A stretch of DNA of 33,785 nucleotides, taken from an uncultured Prevotellaceae bacterium. Lineage in GTDB: Bacteria; Bacteroidota; Bacteroidia; Bacteroidales; Bacteroidaceae. Below are positions 11,068 through 19,200 of the stretch, in pieces (the first letter of the stretch is position 1; each line of letters starts with the position of its first letter). The position numbers were made by a program, and so were the translations under genes. Location: positions 1 to 33,785 of the forward strand of contig ONAG01000041.1 of NCBI GenBank assembly GCA_900315745.1, written 5' to 3'. The notes beneath the pieces are model-generated. The model was given only the letters and a program-made list of their open reading frames with translations. It ran no database searches and had not been told where the DNA came from.

Positions 11068-11104
11068 TGAACCCCAAAAGTTGGACAAAAACTTTTGGGG
11101 TTCA
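11068..11104. repeat. Perfect 15-bp inverted repeat, IS3/IS150-end-like hairpin
   Basis: The arm TGAACCCCAAAAGTT at 11068-11082 is the exact reverse complement of 11090-11104, with the 7-base loop GGACAAA. The left arm extends back as TGTAGTGAACCCC from 11063. This resembles the terminal sequence (TGTAGTGA-CCCC-AAAAGTT-GGAC) that I associate with IS3-family, IS150-group elements. No transposase is nearby, so it may be a solo end or two fused ends. It could also act as a transcription terminator for the giant/lipoprotein operon 60 bases upstream, although no T-tract follows the stem. Confidence 0.6.
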
Positions 11105-11232
11105 TCATGGACTTCACGCACCTTCACTCTTCGGACGTGATGCCGTGTTGATGGCATCGGCAAATAGTTGTTAGTTCTCGTGTAATTTCATAATTCTTCT
11201 TTACTTCATTACCAATTATCATATGCGTAATG

Positions 11233-11378
11233 TTACTTTATCATCACTTTATGTCCGTTTACCACATAAATGCCCTTCTGTGTCGGCTTGCCTTGTTGCT
11301 CTGTGCTGTAGCCGCTGTTTGGACAAGAAGAATGACCACCATTGCTATTGTAAGTAGTTTGTTGAAGAGTGTTTTCAT
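11233..11378 (-). pseudogene. Relic of an exported protein: signal peptide fused to an out-of-frame sorting tail
   Basis: On the minus strand an ATG at 11378-11376 opens a 39-codon frame ending at 11259. It begins MKTLFNKLLTIAMVV and continues to an ATA-Q cleavage site, which is a textbook Sec signal peptide. In a different frame the same stretch ends at a TAA (11233-11235) after GKPTQKGIYVVNGHKVMIK, which matches the C-terminal sorting tail used by Prevotella exported proteins. The simplest reading is that a large internal deletion removed the mature protein and left the two ends joined out of frame. A Bacteroidetes-type promoter lies correctly upstream (11431-11462). The original function cannot be told. 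Confidence 0.7.
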
Positions 11379-11430
11379 AAATATCCTGTATTTTGCTTGA
11401 TTAATTGGCATGATGCAGCCATCATTTTTG

Positions 11431-11462
11431 CAAAGTTATGAAATATAGAGATATAAAACAAA
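11431..11462 (-). promoter_or_regulatory. Bacteroidetes-type promoter of the signal-peptide relic
   Basis: Read on the minus strand, TTTG (11462-11459) is followed after exactly 20 bases by TAACTTTG (11438-11431), matching the TTTG/TAnnTTTG consensus. The predicted start of transcription is roughly 45 bases ahead of the relic's ATG at 11378. Confidence 0.6.
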
Positions 11463-11573
11463 TATTTGATGGAAAAATGAGCAGAGAGTGAGAGTTGTAC
11501 TCAAAAGCTTGAGAGCCAATGGTGTTAAATTTCTTGGAAATGAGAAATTTGTAGTCACTATTTAGTTTTTCTT

Positions 11574-11605
11574 TTTGTTCCTCTTATAATTTATACTTAA
11601 CTTTG
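11574..11605 (+). promoter_or_regulatory. Bacteroidetes-type promoter of the Tudor-like exported protein
   Basis: TTTG (11574-11577) and TAACTTTG (11598-11605) are separated by 20 bases, matching the Bacteroidetes consensus. The leader to the ATG at 11667 would be about 55 bases. Confidence 0.65.
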
Positions 11606-11666
11606 TGCCATCATTCTTACATCATAGGATGTGAATAACTGAAATTTTAAAACCGATAGAACGATT

Positions 11667-12527
11667 ATGATTGATTATTTAAGGACTATTCTTTGCTTTA
11701 TGGCTTTTGTCATTGTTACACCTTCATTCTCACAAGATGGTGACTACAATCCATGGCCGTGGGATTTCCCTCAAAAAGTGAAACTAAATATGGAGGAGGG
11801 ACAGACTGTCCTAAGCCCCTTTACATACTATCCTAATTCGGTGGAGAAGAGAGAGGAGTTGCGTCAATCTGTGCTCATTTTCTATGATACAACCGTGAAA
11901 GAATTGGGAGAGGAGAAGTCTATGCTAAACAAGTATGGTGGAGAGGTGGAGATACCCAATGCGCTCATCATCCCATTGCCCAAGAATGCAAAGGCGAAGA
12001 AAGGTGATGTGGTGCTTACATGGTGGCAGTCGGGAAGTGGACTGCAGAGGGCTGTCGTTGTAGATGACAGCAACCCACTGGAACCAAAGGCATGTTATCT
12101 TGACCTGGGCTGGCCAGATAGTCCGGACAGTCCCAAATTAGCTGAGAAGAGAAAGGGAGAGGCATTGGCACCTGGTTCGTTTGCCGTTCTTAAAGATGGA
12201 AAATGGCAAAGTGGCGCACAAGTAGCCATTCACAAGGACAAAGAATGGTTGAAAGGAATGCTTATCCACTTGTCTGGCGACAAGGTGTTGGTATTGGGCT
12301 TCGGCAGCAAGATTGAAGCCTATGACAAGGCTGATGTGCGCATAATCCCCTTCAAGGAAAAAATAAAGGTTGGCGACAAGGTTTGGGCTTCATGGGTGAA
12401 CACCTACCGACCGGGGTATGTCGTGACGGAAGTGGACAAGCAAACCGGTCATGTATATGTCAAAAGAGAAGGTGGCAGTGGAGTAGAATCCAAAAGCATC
12501 ACAGAGGTAACAAAGATCCTCGAATAA
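11667..12527 (+). CDS. Exported protein with Tudor/SH3-like segments, function unknown
   Basis: The protein has 286 residues. Residues 1-22 form a signal peptide with cleavage after SFS, without a lipobox, so a periplasmic or secreted protein is expected. Three later segments look like small SH3/Tudor/agenet-type beta barrels: about 111-148 (KKGDVVLTWW), 168-227 (PGSFAVLKDGKWQSG) and 233-285 (VGDKVWASWVNTYRPGYVV). The last is the best match to the G-x-x-V-x-A-x-W ... Y-x-G-x-V pattern of Tudor-like folds. The start is supported by the promoter 60 bases upstream and the signal peptide. It has its own promoter and stands alone between two decayed genes, and it is visibly AT-richer than the giant gene. 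No enzyme motif is seen, and I do not recognise the family. Confidence 0.8.
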   Translation: MIDYLRTILCFMAFVIVTPSFSQDGDYNPWPWDFPQKVKLNMEEGQTVLSPFTYYPNSVEKREELRQSVLIFYDTTVKELGEEKSMLNKYGGEVEIPNALIIPLPKNAKAKKGDVVLTWWQSGSGLQRAVVVDDSNPLEPKACYLDLGWPDSPDSPKLAEKRKGEALAPGSFAVLKDGKWQSGAQVAIHKDKEWLKGMLIHLSGDKVLVLGFGSKIEAYDKADVRIIPFKEKIKVGDKVWASWVNTYRPGYVVTEVDKQTGHVYVKREGGSGVESKSITEVTKILE

Positions 12528-12594
12528 CACCAATTTATTTCAGAAACAGATATATAAAACCTTTATTAAAACCAGACTGGAGGGGTGGTTCCAG

Positions 12595-12825
12595 CTATTT
12601 GTTGTCAGGATGCGCACTCTCTTTTATGGTCTCTATACCAGTAGGCATGTATGGTTTCAACAATTCGTCAACATGCTGGTAGTTTGATGCATACCAGTCT
12701 GCCATCCGTTCCGCAGGTTCATTCGCTGTGGTGGCTATTGTGATGGGATTGTAGTTCCAAACTTCACGGTTGCGCTGCTACGCTCCGGAATCATCGAGCC
12801 CAGAGGCATAATTGTTGATTATCTG
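12595..12825 (-). pseudogene. C-terminal relic of an unknown protein with an internal stop
   Basis: Between the stops at 12778-12780 and 12595-12597 the minus strand reads 61 codons with protein-like content, including NREVWNYNPITIATTANEP and MADWYASNYQHVDELLKPYM. Upstream of the TAG at 12780-12778 the same frame continues as TQIINNYASGLDDSGA toward 12825, up against the 3' end of the neighbouring gene in another frame. It has no start codon or signal sequence of its own. I read it as the eroded C-terminus of a lost gene with a nonsense codon. The family is not recognised, and a chance open frame cannot be excluded. Confidence 0.35.
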
Positions 12826-12827
12826 AG

Positions 12828-13454
12828 TTACGGTTTCCACAGACAATAGTTGAATCCTTTTCCATTCCATTTTAATACCTTCCGCTTAGTGGTGCCGTCG
12901 TCATTCCATTTGGTGTAAATAATGTCCTTGCCGATACGCGGAAGTTCGTATGTGCCGTTGTAGTCAATTTCGAACCTAGGAGGGTCGCAGTATTTCATAC
13001 GTTTAGTGGCATTGTCGTAACGATAGAAATGAAAGCCGCTCACTTCGGTTATACATGGTCTGCCTTCTGTGTAACTTGCCAAATTGTTGAATGCGATTAG
13101 TTTGTGTTTTCCGTCCGACTCATTCCAGTAGCATACTTCCAACCTGAAAATATAATCTATGTCTTCATCGCCAGTTCTTTCGTAAACGATGTATCCGTTT
13201 TTTGAGTCGATTGTCAACTTCTCGCCTTTCTCTTGTGGAAGACCTTTGCTGTTACGTTTCATGGCATTTTCCAAAGCTCTCCATGGGCGGTCACCACTCT
13301 CATCCTCGTCTTCATGATTCAATGAAGGAAACGCAGCCCACACAAAATCTGTGATGGTGGGCTTGGTGCCTTTATAGTTCACTTTGATACCATTCTGCGC
13401 CATCAACGACAGTGTTAGGCAAGAAAAGAGTATTGCCGATATTATTCTTTTCAT
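12828..13454 (-). CDS. Exported hypothetical protein
   Basis: The protein has 208 residues. The N-terminal 20 (ending SLMAQ) form a signal peptide with no lipobox cysteine. The rest is soluble, rich in aromatic and charged residues, with an acidic run HEDEDESGD near residue 50, an internal DYIFRLEVCYWNE strand and a closing KWNGKGFNYCLWKP. This layout suggests a beta-rich secreted or periplasmic domain. I do not recognise a named family or catalytic motif. It lies 37 bases downstream of the CDF transporter on the same strand and no clear -7 box is seen in the gap, so co-transcription with the transporter is possible. Whether it has anything to do with metal handling is unknown. Confidence 0.8.
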   Translation of the reverse strand: MKRIISAILFSCLTLSLMAQNGIKVNYKGTKPTITDFVWAAFPSLNHEDEDESGDRPWRALENAMKRNSKGLPQEKGEKLTIDSKNGYIVYERTGDEDIDYIFRLEVCYWNESDGKHKLIAFNNLASYTEGRPCITEVSGFHFYRYDNATKRMKYCDPPRFEIDYNGTYELPRIGKDIIYTKWNDDGTTKRKVLKWNGKGFNYCLWKP

Positions 13455-13491
13455 AATGTACGGATTTTGTTAAACACAATAATAAGAGAAT

Positions 13492-14595
13492 TTATTCGGT
13501 ATAATTATGATCAACTATTATTTCCACATTCATTCCAGGCACTAACGGCTGAATTTCTTTGATGAGTTTGCTTACAAAAGCTTTATCATCGTGAACAGTT
13601 ATGTCGGGAACAACATCTACAGAAAGCATCTTTTCCTTTTCGTTGAAATAGAAACCATGTACCTGAACGATATCGTTGTGGGCAATAAGAGTCTGCATCA
13701 CCTTAGACTGCAACTCAGCTCGTTTGTTTTCTCCTGTTGCAATGGCATACACGCCAACGGTCATGATTATTCCGTAATGCGCCATCATCTGCATTGTTAT
13801 CTTGCGGGTAAGTCCATGTATTTCATATGCAGACATCGTATCATAAACATTGATGTGGAGCGAGCCTATCTTAACATCCGGACCATAATTGTGGAGTATC
13901 ATGTCAAACACGCCATGCACACCATCGAATTCGGAAATTTCCTTCTTTATTTGGCTTGTGAGTTCAGCCGGAATGCTGGTGCCTAATAGTTGGTTGACAG
14001 GCGAGGACAACATTTCGATACCAGCCTTGATGATGACAATGGAAATTATGGCGCCAAGAATACCATCGAGTGAAACGCCCCATATCAGCATGATGCCTGC
14101 CGAGATAAGAGTTGCCAAGGTTATAATTGCGTCAAATAGGGCATCAGAGCCTGAGGCTATCAAAGCATCGCTATTCAACTGCTCCCCCTTGCCTTTGACG
14201 TATCTTCCTAACACCAGTTTCACTACAATGGCTACCACAATTACTATGAGCGTCGTGGTAGTATATTCTGGTTGGGTTGGGTGGAAAATCTTCTTGACAG
14301 ACTCTATAAGTGACGTGATACCTGCCGACAGTACGATGACGGCGATAATAATAGCACTGAAATACTCAATGCGGCCGAAGCCGAAGGGGTGTTTCCTGTC
14401 GGCAGGGCGTTGAGAAAGTTTTGTGCCGATGATGGTGATGACGCTTGAGAGTGCATCACTGAGGTTGTTGACCGCGTCCATCACTATTGCCACAGAACTT
14501 GCCAGAATGCCTACTGCTGCCTTGAAGCCTGCCAAAAGGATATTGGAAACAATACCTACCAAACTTGTCCGAATGATTTGAGCACTTCGATCCAT
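13492..14595 (-). CDS. Cation diffusion facilitator (CDF) family metal transporter
   Basis: This 367-residue inner-membrane protein belongs to the CDF family, which exchanges divalent metal ions for protons. Visible signatures are MDAVNNLSDALSS in the second membrane helix, KHPFGFGRIEYFSA in the loop after it, and SDALFDAI in the fifth helix. The metal site pairs are therefore N43-x3-D47 and D151-x3-D155, rather than the H/D-x3-D pairs of classic zinc exporters, so the metal is uncertain and manganese or iron are possible. After the usual dimerisation domain (about 205-285) there is a second ferredoxin-like stretch (about 290-365), making it longer than the roughly 300 residues of FieF/YiiP. 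A -7 box lies upstream at 14625-14632. The gene is divergent from the one at 14817. Confidence 0.92.
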   Translation of the reverse strand: MDRSAQIIRTSLVGIVSNILLAGFKAAVGILASSVAIVMDAVNNLSDALSSVITIIGTKLSQRPADRKHPFGFGRIEYFSAIIIAVIVLSAGITSLIESVKKIFHPTQPEYTTTTLIVIVVAIVVKLVLGRYVKGKGEQLNSDALIASGSDALFDAIITLATLISAGIMLIWGVSLDGILGAIISIVIIKAGIEMLSSPVNQLLGTSIPAELTSQIKKEISEFDGVHGVFDMILHNYGPDVKIGSLHINVYDTMSAYEIHGLTRKITMQMMAHYGIIMTVGVYAIATGENKRAELQSKVMQTLIAHNDIVQVHGFYFNEKEKMLSVDVVPDITVHDDKAFVSKLIKEIQPLVPGMNVEIIVDHNYTE

Positions 14596-14624
14596 ACAAA
14601 TTTAGACTTATATTAAAGTATATG

Positions 14625-14632
14625 CAAAGGTA
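14625..14632 (-). promoter_or_regulatory. -7 box of the CDF transporter
   Basis: TACCTTTG on the minus strand fits TAnnTTTG, 30 bases before the ATG. No good TTTG is found 19-21 bases further upstream, so this is a partial match. Confidence 0.45.
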
Positions 14633-14715
14633 ATACTTTTTCGATGAATACTTTTCTTGGATGACAAACTTTGTATCATGCGTGTATTTATTTATAAATA
14701 CTCTTGCTTTTTTTC

Positions 14716-14746
14716 TTGCTTTTCAATTACCTTTTTGCTATTTTTG
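14716..14746 (+). promoter_or_regulatory. Bacteroidetes-type promoter of the 14817 gene
   Basis: TTG (14716-14718) and TATTTTTG (14739-14746) are 20 bases apart, giving a leader of about 65 bases. It is divergent from the CDF promoter about 90 bases away. Confidence 0.5.
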
Positions 14747-14816
14747 TGGTCTGGAAACAAATGACGCCAACGTAATGTAGTGTCACCATAATGATTAGAT
14801 TGAAAGTGAGATAACC

Positions 14817-15992
14817 GTGAAAAAATCATTTCTTATTATCTTAACCGTAATGCTTGCACTTTCCACCCATGCACAACAACGAGTGGTTGTTGCCGACAAT
14901 GTCACGCATGAGCCTATTGCACAAGCGAGCATCTATACCAAAGAGAACGGAAAATTCAATTCCGCCATTAGCAACGATCAAGGAGTGGCGGTTGTGAATT
15001 TTTCTTTCAAAAGGCTCACTTTCTCCCATCTCAACTATGAACGCAAGGTGTTATCTCGTCTTTCCGACACCATTTTCCTTTCTCCAAGATATAGGGAGAC
15101 TGTAGAGGTTGTGGTGCGCAACATCGAGCCAAAATGGATTAGGGAAAAACTTCGTCAGGTGGTAAAAAACAAGAAAAAGGTATATTTTTCTAAGCCTTAT
15201 GTGCTTTGTTATGACTATCAGACTCAGAGCATCGACCGTAATTCATATTACTCCTTCCAATCCAAGGGACTGATGCAGATGAAAGACATCGACCAAGATT
15301 ATTACAGTCTCAGTCAGACAGAGGGACATATTGTAAGTGTTGATAGTACCCAACTGACTGATGTTACCAACCTACGACGCATGCTTTACGAAGACTTTGT
15401 TGATGAACTCGATGGCAGTTTCATTCACTCTCATAAGTTCAGCGAAAATGTAGAGTTCAAGAGTGACAACAAGAACGAACTCGAACTGGTGTTCCGTTCA
15501 AAGAATCACTACGACGACCGTGGGCGCATAGTCATCGTCACGGCACGTTGCATAATCCGTTCGGCTTATCGCTTCACCGGAACGGATACCAACAAGCGGG
15601 AACGCATGTCTCGTGTGCTTCTGATTTTTGCCAATGCCATATCGGGATACCGTGTGGATAGGTGGAATCGTACCTATCATGTTAGTTACGCGGACAGGCC
15701 CGATGGCACATTGTACCCAAGTGATGTTAGTTATAAGTTTTACATGGAGGGTTATGATAGGGGAGATGACGTTAGAGAGAATGAATACGACCAGCAGTCT
15801 GGTGGGGGATTCCCTAATATGGAAGCCACTCTTCATCTATCTCCAGCCTCTTCCCTGCCTGATAGCATAGCATGGATACGGTTGCCTGGCTCTTGGTACC
15901 TGCGTCTCAGTTCTGACCAAGGACGCCAAAACGAGATTAGCCTGTCTCACCTTCCTGCCATCTTCGATATTTATAAAGAAGAGGAAAATTAA
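14817..15992 (+). CDS. Exported protein with carboxypeptidase-regulatory-like N-terminal domain
   Basis: The protein has 391 residues. The start codon is GTG at 14817. It is the first possible start after an in-frame TAG at 14796-14798, and it gives a clean signal peptide ending STHAQ. Residues about 21-95 (VTHEPIAQASIYT ... VAVVNFSFKRLTFSH) match the CarboxypepD_reg-like beta sandwich found at the N-terminus of many Bacteroidetes envelope proteins. The remainder (about 100-391) is soluble with alternating polar and hydrophobic strands. I do not recognise a further named domain, and no TonB-receptor barrel follows. It probably sits in the periplasm or on the outer membrane. It has its own promoter upstream and a likely terminator at 16096-16133, so it is probably monocistronic. 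Confidence 0.82.
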   Translation: MKKSFLIILTVMLALSTHAQQRVVVADNVTHEPIAQASIYTKENGKFNSAISNDQGVAVVNFSFKRLTFSHLNYERKVLSRLSDTIFLSPRYRETVEVVVRNIEPKWIREKLRQVVKNKKKVYFSKPYVLCYDYQTQSIDRNSYYSFQSKGLMQMKDIDQDYYSLSQTEGHIVSVDSTQLTDVTNLRRMLYEDFVDELDGSFIHSHKFSENVEFKSDNKNELELVFRSKNHYDDRGRIVIVTARCIIRSAYRFTGTDTNKRERMSRVLLIFANAISGYRVDRWNRTYHVSYADRPDGTLYPSDVSYKFYMEGYDRGDDVRENEYDQQSGGGFPNMEATLHLSPASSLPDSIAWIRLPGSWYLRLSSDQGRQNEISLSHLPAIFDIYKEEEN

Positions 15993-16095
15993 ATAATTCT
16001 TTTCTCTTGCTCCTTTAATAATTTAGGTTGAAATCAAGGTGTAAACTCAATATTGCATTTATACAAAACAATCGTAATAGATAACTTAACATGTT

Positions 16096-16133
16096 GGCAA
16101 TCAATTAATTCGTATTGATTAAGCCGTTTTTTT
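16096..16133 (+). terminator. Probable intrinsic terminator after the 14817 gene
   Basis: GGCAATCAAT pairs with ATTGATT-AA-GCC (10 pairs with a 2-base bulge, 8-base loop), followed by G and seven T residues at 16127-16133. The stem is mostly A-T, so strength is uncertain, but the place and the T-tract are right. Confidence 0.45.
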
Positions 16134-16177
16134 GTTATACATTCTTTATTATAACTTCTCATGTGTGCAGAATAGAG

Positions 16178-16185
16178 TAATTTTG
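16178..16185 (+). promoter_or_regulatory. -7 box deciding the start of the C10 protease
   Basis: TAATTTTG fits TAnnTTTG; a -33 element is weak. Transcription would begin near 16192, inside the longer open frame that starts at 16132, so translation must start at 16213 or 16219. Confidence 0.5.
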
Positions 16186-16212
16186 CAACAAAAGTTTTGT
16201 TTTGAAAAAACC

Positions 16213-19200
16213 ATGTCTATGAGAAGAAACTTTGTTGTTGCTATTGCTATCTTGTGGGGCTGTCTGCTCTGCATCGGCACAGTCAGTGCCGCTCCTTTGT
16301 CATCCCAACAAGCTAAAAGACTTGCCAAATCGTTCCTGAATGCAAGAGGAAAAACGGTGTCTGAACTCCATGTTGCTAAAGCGCCATATACGAAGGAACA
16401 GTCCACCGAAGATGCTGCTTATCATGTTTTTGATGCAGTTGGCGGTGGGTTCATTGTGGTCTCAGGTGATGACCGCACGGCTCCTGTGTTAGGATATAGC
16501 GACAGGGGAGTGCTTCCTGATGATGACATGCCCGAAGGACTTAAATGGCTCTTGCAGACATACGAGGAGCAGATAGGGCATTTACGTGAGGTGTTGGGAC
16601 TGCATGAGATGCAGCAGAGCCAGCAGACGGCGTCGCCAACCACATCGGTGAGGCATAACATAGAGCCCCTCATGACCACATTGTGGAATCAAGGTTATCC
16701 ATACAACCTGCTATGTCCTCAGTATTACAACCAAGATGGGACTTTGGGCGACCGTTGCGCTACGGGATGCGTAGCCACCGCCATAGCTCAGGTGATGGCA
16801 TATTATAGATATCCTGATGCCACCATCCGTACCATTCCCGGCTATGTGCAGCGTTTCTCCACCAATCAAGGGGAAAAGAGCGTGCAGCTTAGAAATATTC
16901 CCGCCAATTCCGTCATCGACTGGAGTAATATGCTCGATGTGTATGGCAACCATGACAATGCACAACAGCAACAAGCCGTGGCACAGCTGATGTATTGGGT
17001 AGGGCTGGGCTGCAAGATGGGGTATGGACCCTCGTCAGCAGCAGGCTTCCCCGATGCGGTGAACGCATTGAAAAGATACTTCGGATATGATGACGGCACA
17101 CACATCGAAAGCAGGTCGAACCACACCATAAGGAGTTGGTACGATTTGCTATACAATGAGTTGGAAACTGGGCATCCTGTCGCTTTTGCCGGCACCAATA
17201 GCGGTGGTGCCCATGCTTTCGTTCTCGACGGGTATGATGTCGATGGGCTGTTTCATGTGAACTGGGGATGGGGTGGCATGGACAATGGCTATTTCAGAAT
17301 CGATGTGCTCGATCCCGACGACAACTCGGGCATTGGTGCATCATCTACACCCGGAGGCTACAACATGGGGCAGGATGCCATCATAGGCATGCGGCTGCCT
17401 GATGACGTTACAGCTCCCACTGATTCTTACAAACTCACGGTGAACGATTGGGAAATCAAACGTGGCAACGTCTTTTTTGCCAATTATGTGAATTGGTCGG
17501 GAGTAGATGCCGATTGGAATGTTGGCATTGCGAGGGTTAATGCGGATGGATCGCTATCCCTTATTGGCAATGAGGCGACTACACATCTCAGTCAAAACAC
17601 TTATATGGGATTTGAGTTCACAGTAAGAGGCCTCGCACAAGGCTCCCACCGTATTGTGCCAGTGAGCAAGCGCACTACTGACCAGCAATGGCAGACCAAT
17701 GTTAATCCTGACATCAGCTACGTGGAAGCAATGGTGGATACTGACGGACAAGTCAGCCTAACCATGCATCCCATTCATCAGGTGGAAATTGAGGAGATGA
17801 GTTTCCCTGGCGACCATCGCAAGGGCAATGACCAACTGGTTTGCGCCACGTTCCGCAATCACGGAGAGGAATACTATCATGAGGTATTCTTGTTCGCAGG
17901 AATCAACAACCAAATGGGGCAGAGCCTTTGCCGTACGGCAGTTGCCATGGAGGCAGACAGCGAGGCAACAGCCACATTCCATTTCACACCTGACCGCAGC
18001 GGCACATGGACGTTGTGGTTGGCTGCTGACGATAGAGGAAACCGCATATTGGGAAAAGGCGAGGTCGATATAACGGATGAGGGTGTTGCAAATTCAGACG
18101 CCTTGCGCTTTGTGTCAATGACTGTTGAGAACCGTACCAACAATATGATTTACGGAAACTGCGCCCAGGGCAAGGTCACTGTGGTAAATCAGGGAAAGCA
18201 AGACTTTGATGGCAAAATACGCCTTTGGCTGTTCAAGTTGACTGCCGACGGTTTTTATTACGGTGTGTCAACTGTCTATAAGTCTATACAAGTCGCACCT
18301 GGAAAGATGGCAAAGGCCGACTTCTTCTTCGACCATCTCGATCTGGATGCTACCTACAACATGAGCATATTATATGAGAAAGGCGGCGACATACTCGATG
18401 GAGGACTTAAACCATTAGGAACGACTAAGAAAGGGATTGTTTGCTGGTTAAATGACAAGACGCTGAAAGGTCTGCCTCCCAGCACATCAGTGAACTGTCC
18501 CTCGAATGCCTTGGCGATGGACATGAGCGGTATGGGCGGAATGGTTGCCACTGTGCATCCCAACGACAATCCCAACACGCTTTATATTCTCGACTCCAAT
18601 CTATCTTTGCCAGAAGGGCTGGAGGATCGCAACGTGGTGAGAGGCAGCAATGCCGAGACATTACACCTCGTAGATGGCTGGGGGTTCTTCTCGCCAATTG
18701 CATTCAAAGCCTCTGCCATCTCGTTCCAGAGCGAACCAACGGAAGGGAAATTGCAGACGATAGCATTGCCATTTACTCCAGAGAACATCCCCTCCGGCAT
18801 GGAAGTGATGGAGTTTGCTTCTGTTGACGATAACGGAATGCCTGTCTTCACCGCTACGCACTCCATGCAGCGCCATATACCTTATCTTTTCCACATAGAT
18901 GGGGGAAGGCCACTCACATTGTCTGCACATGATGTGAAAATCTCACCAACACTTTCCGTCGCGATGGTTGCTGGAGCTGGAGATACTCGGTTCTGTGGAA
19001 CGACGTTGGGAGAAACGCGAAATGATGTGATGTTGCTCAATGCCGAAGGCAATGCTTTTGTCTCCACGTCTGGTCAGGTTAAAATAAAACCATTTAGGGC
19101 ATATTTCTCCTTACCTGGTGCTGACAGTTTCATGCTGCCTGACGTAGAACCTGATGGAATGACAAAAATAGAGGTTACCGACCGCAACGATGACATCCTT

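Larger units (their letters stand above)
11008..11666. other. 659-base intergenic region holding relics and two promoters
   Basis: No intact gene is seen here. From left to right it holds an IS-end-like hairpin (11063-11104), a stretch at 11105-11232 in which I recognise nothing beyond a 6-bp stem (11139-11144 with 11153-11158), a minus-strand gene relic (11233-11378) with its promoter (11431-11462), an AT-rich spacer, and the promoter of the next plus-strand gene (11574-11605). Confidence 0.6.

Noticed and set aside
12577-12594. CTGGA/TCCAG stem as a terminator after the Tudor-like gene
   Set aside because: The stem is only five base pairs with no T-tract; too weak to call.
14630-14655. Direct repeat AATACTTTT (twice) between the divergent CDF and 14817 promoters
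   Set aside because: It is short and AT-rich; expected by chance in such spacers.
16132-16212. N-terminal extension of the C10 protease
   Set aside because: The added 27 residues precede a complete signal peptide and overlap the -7 box at 16178-16185, so they are unlikely to be translated.
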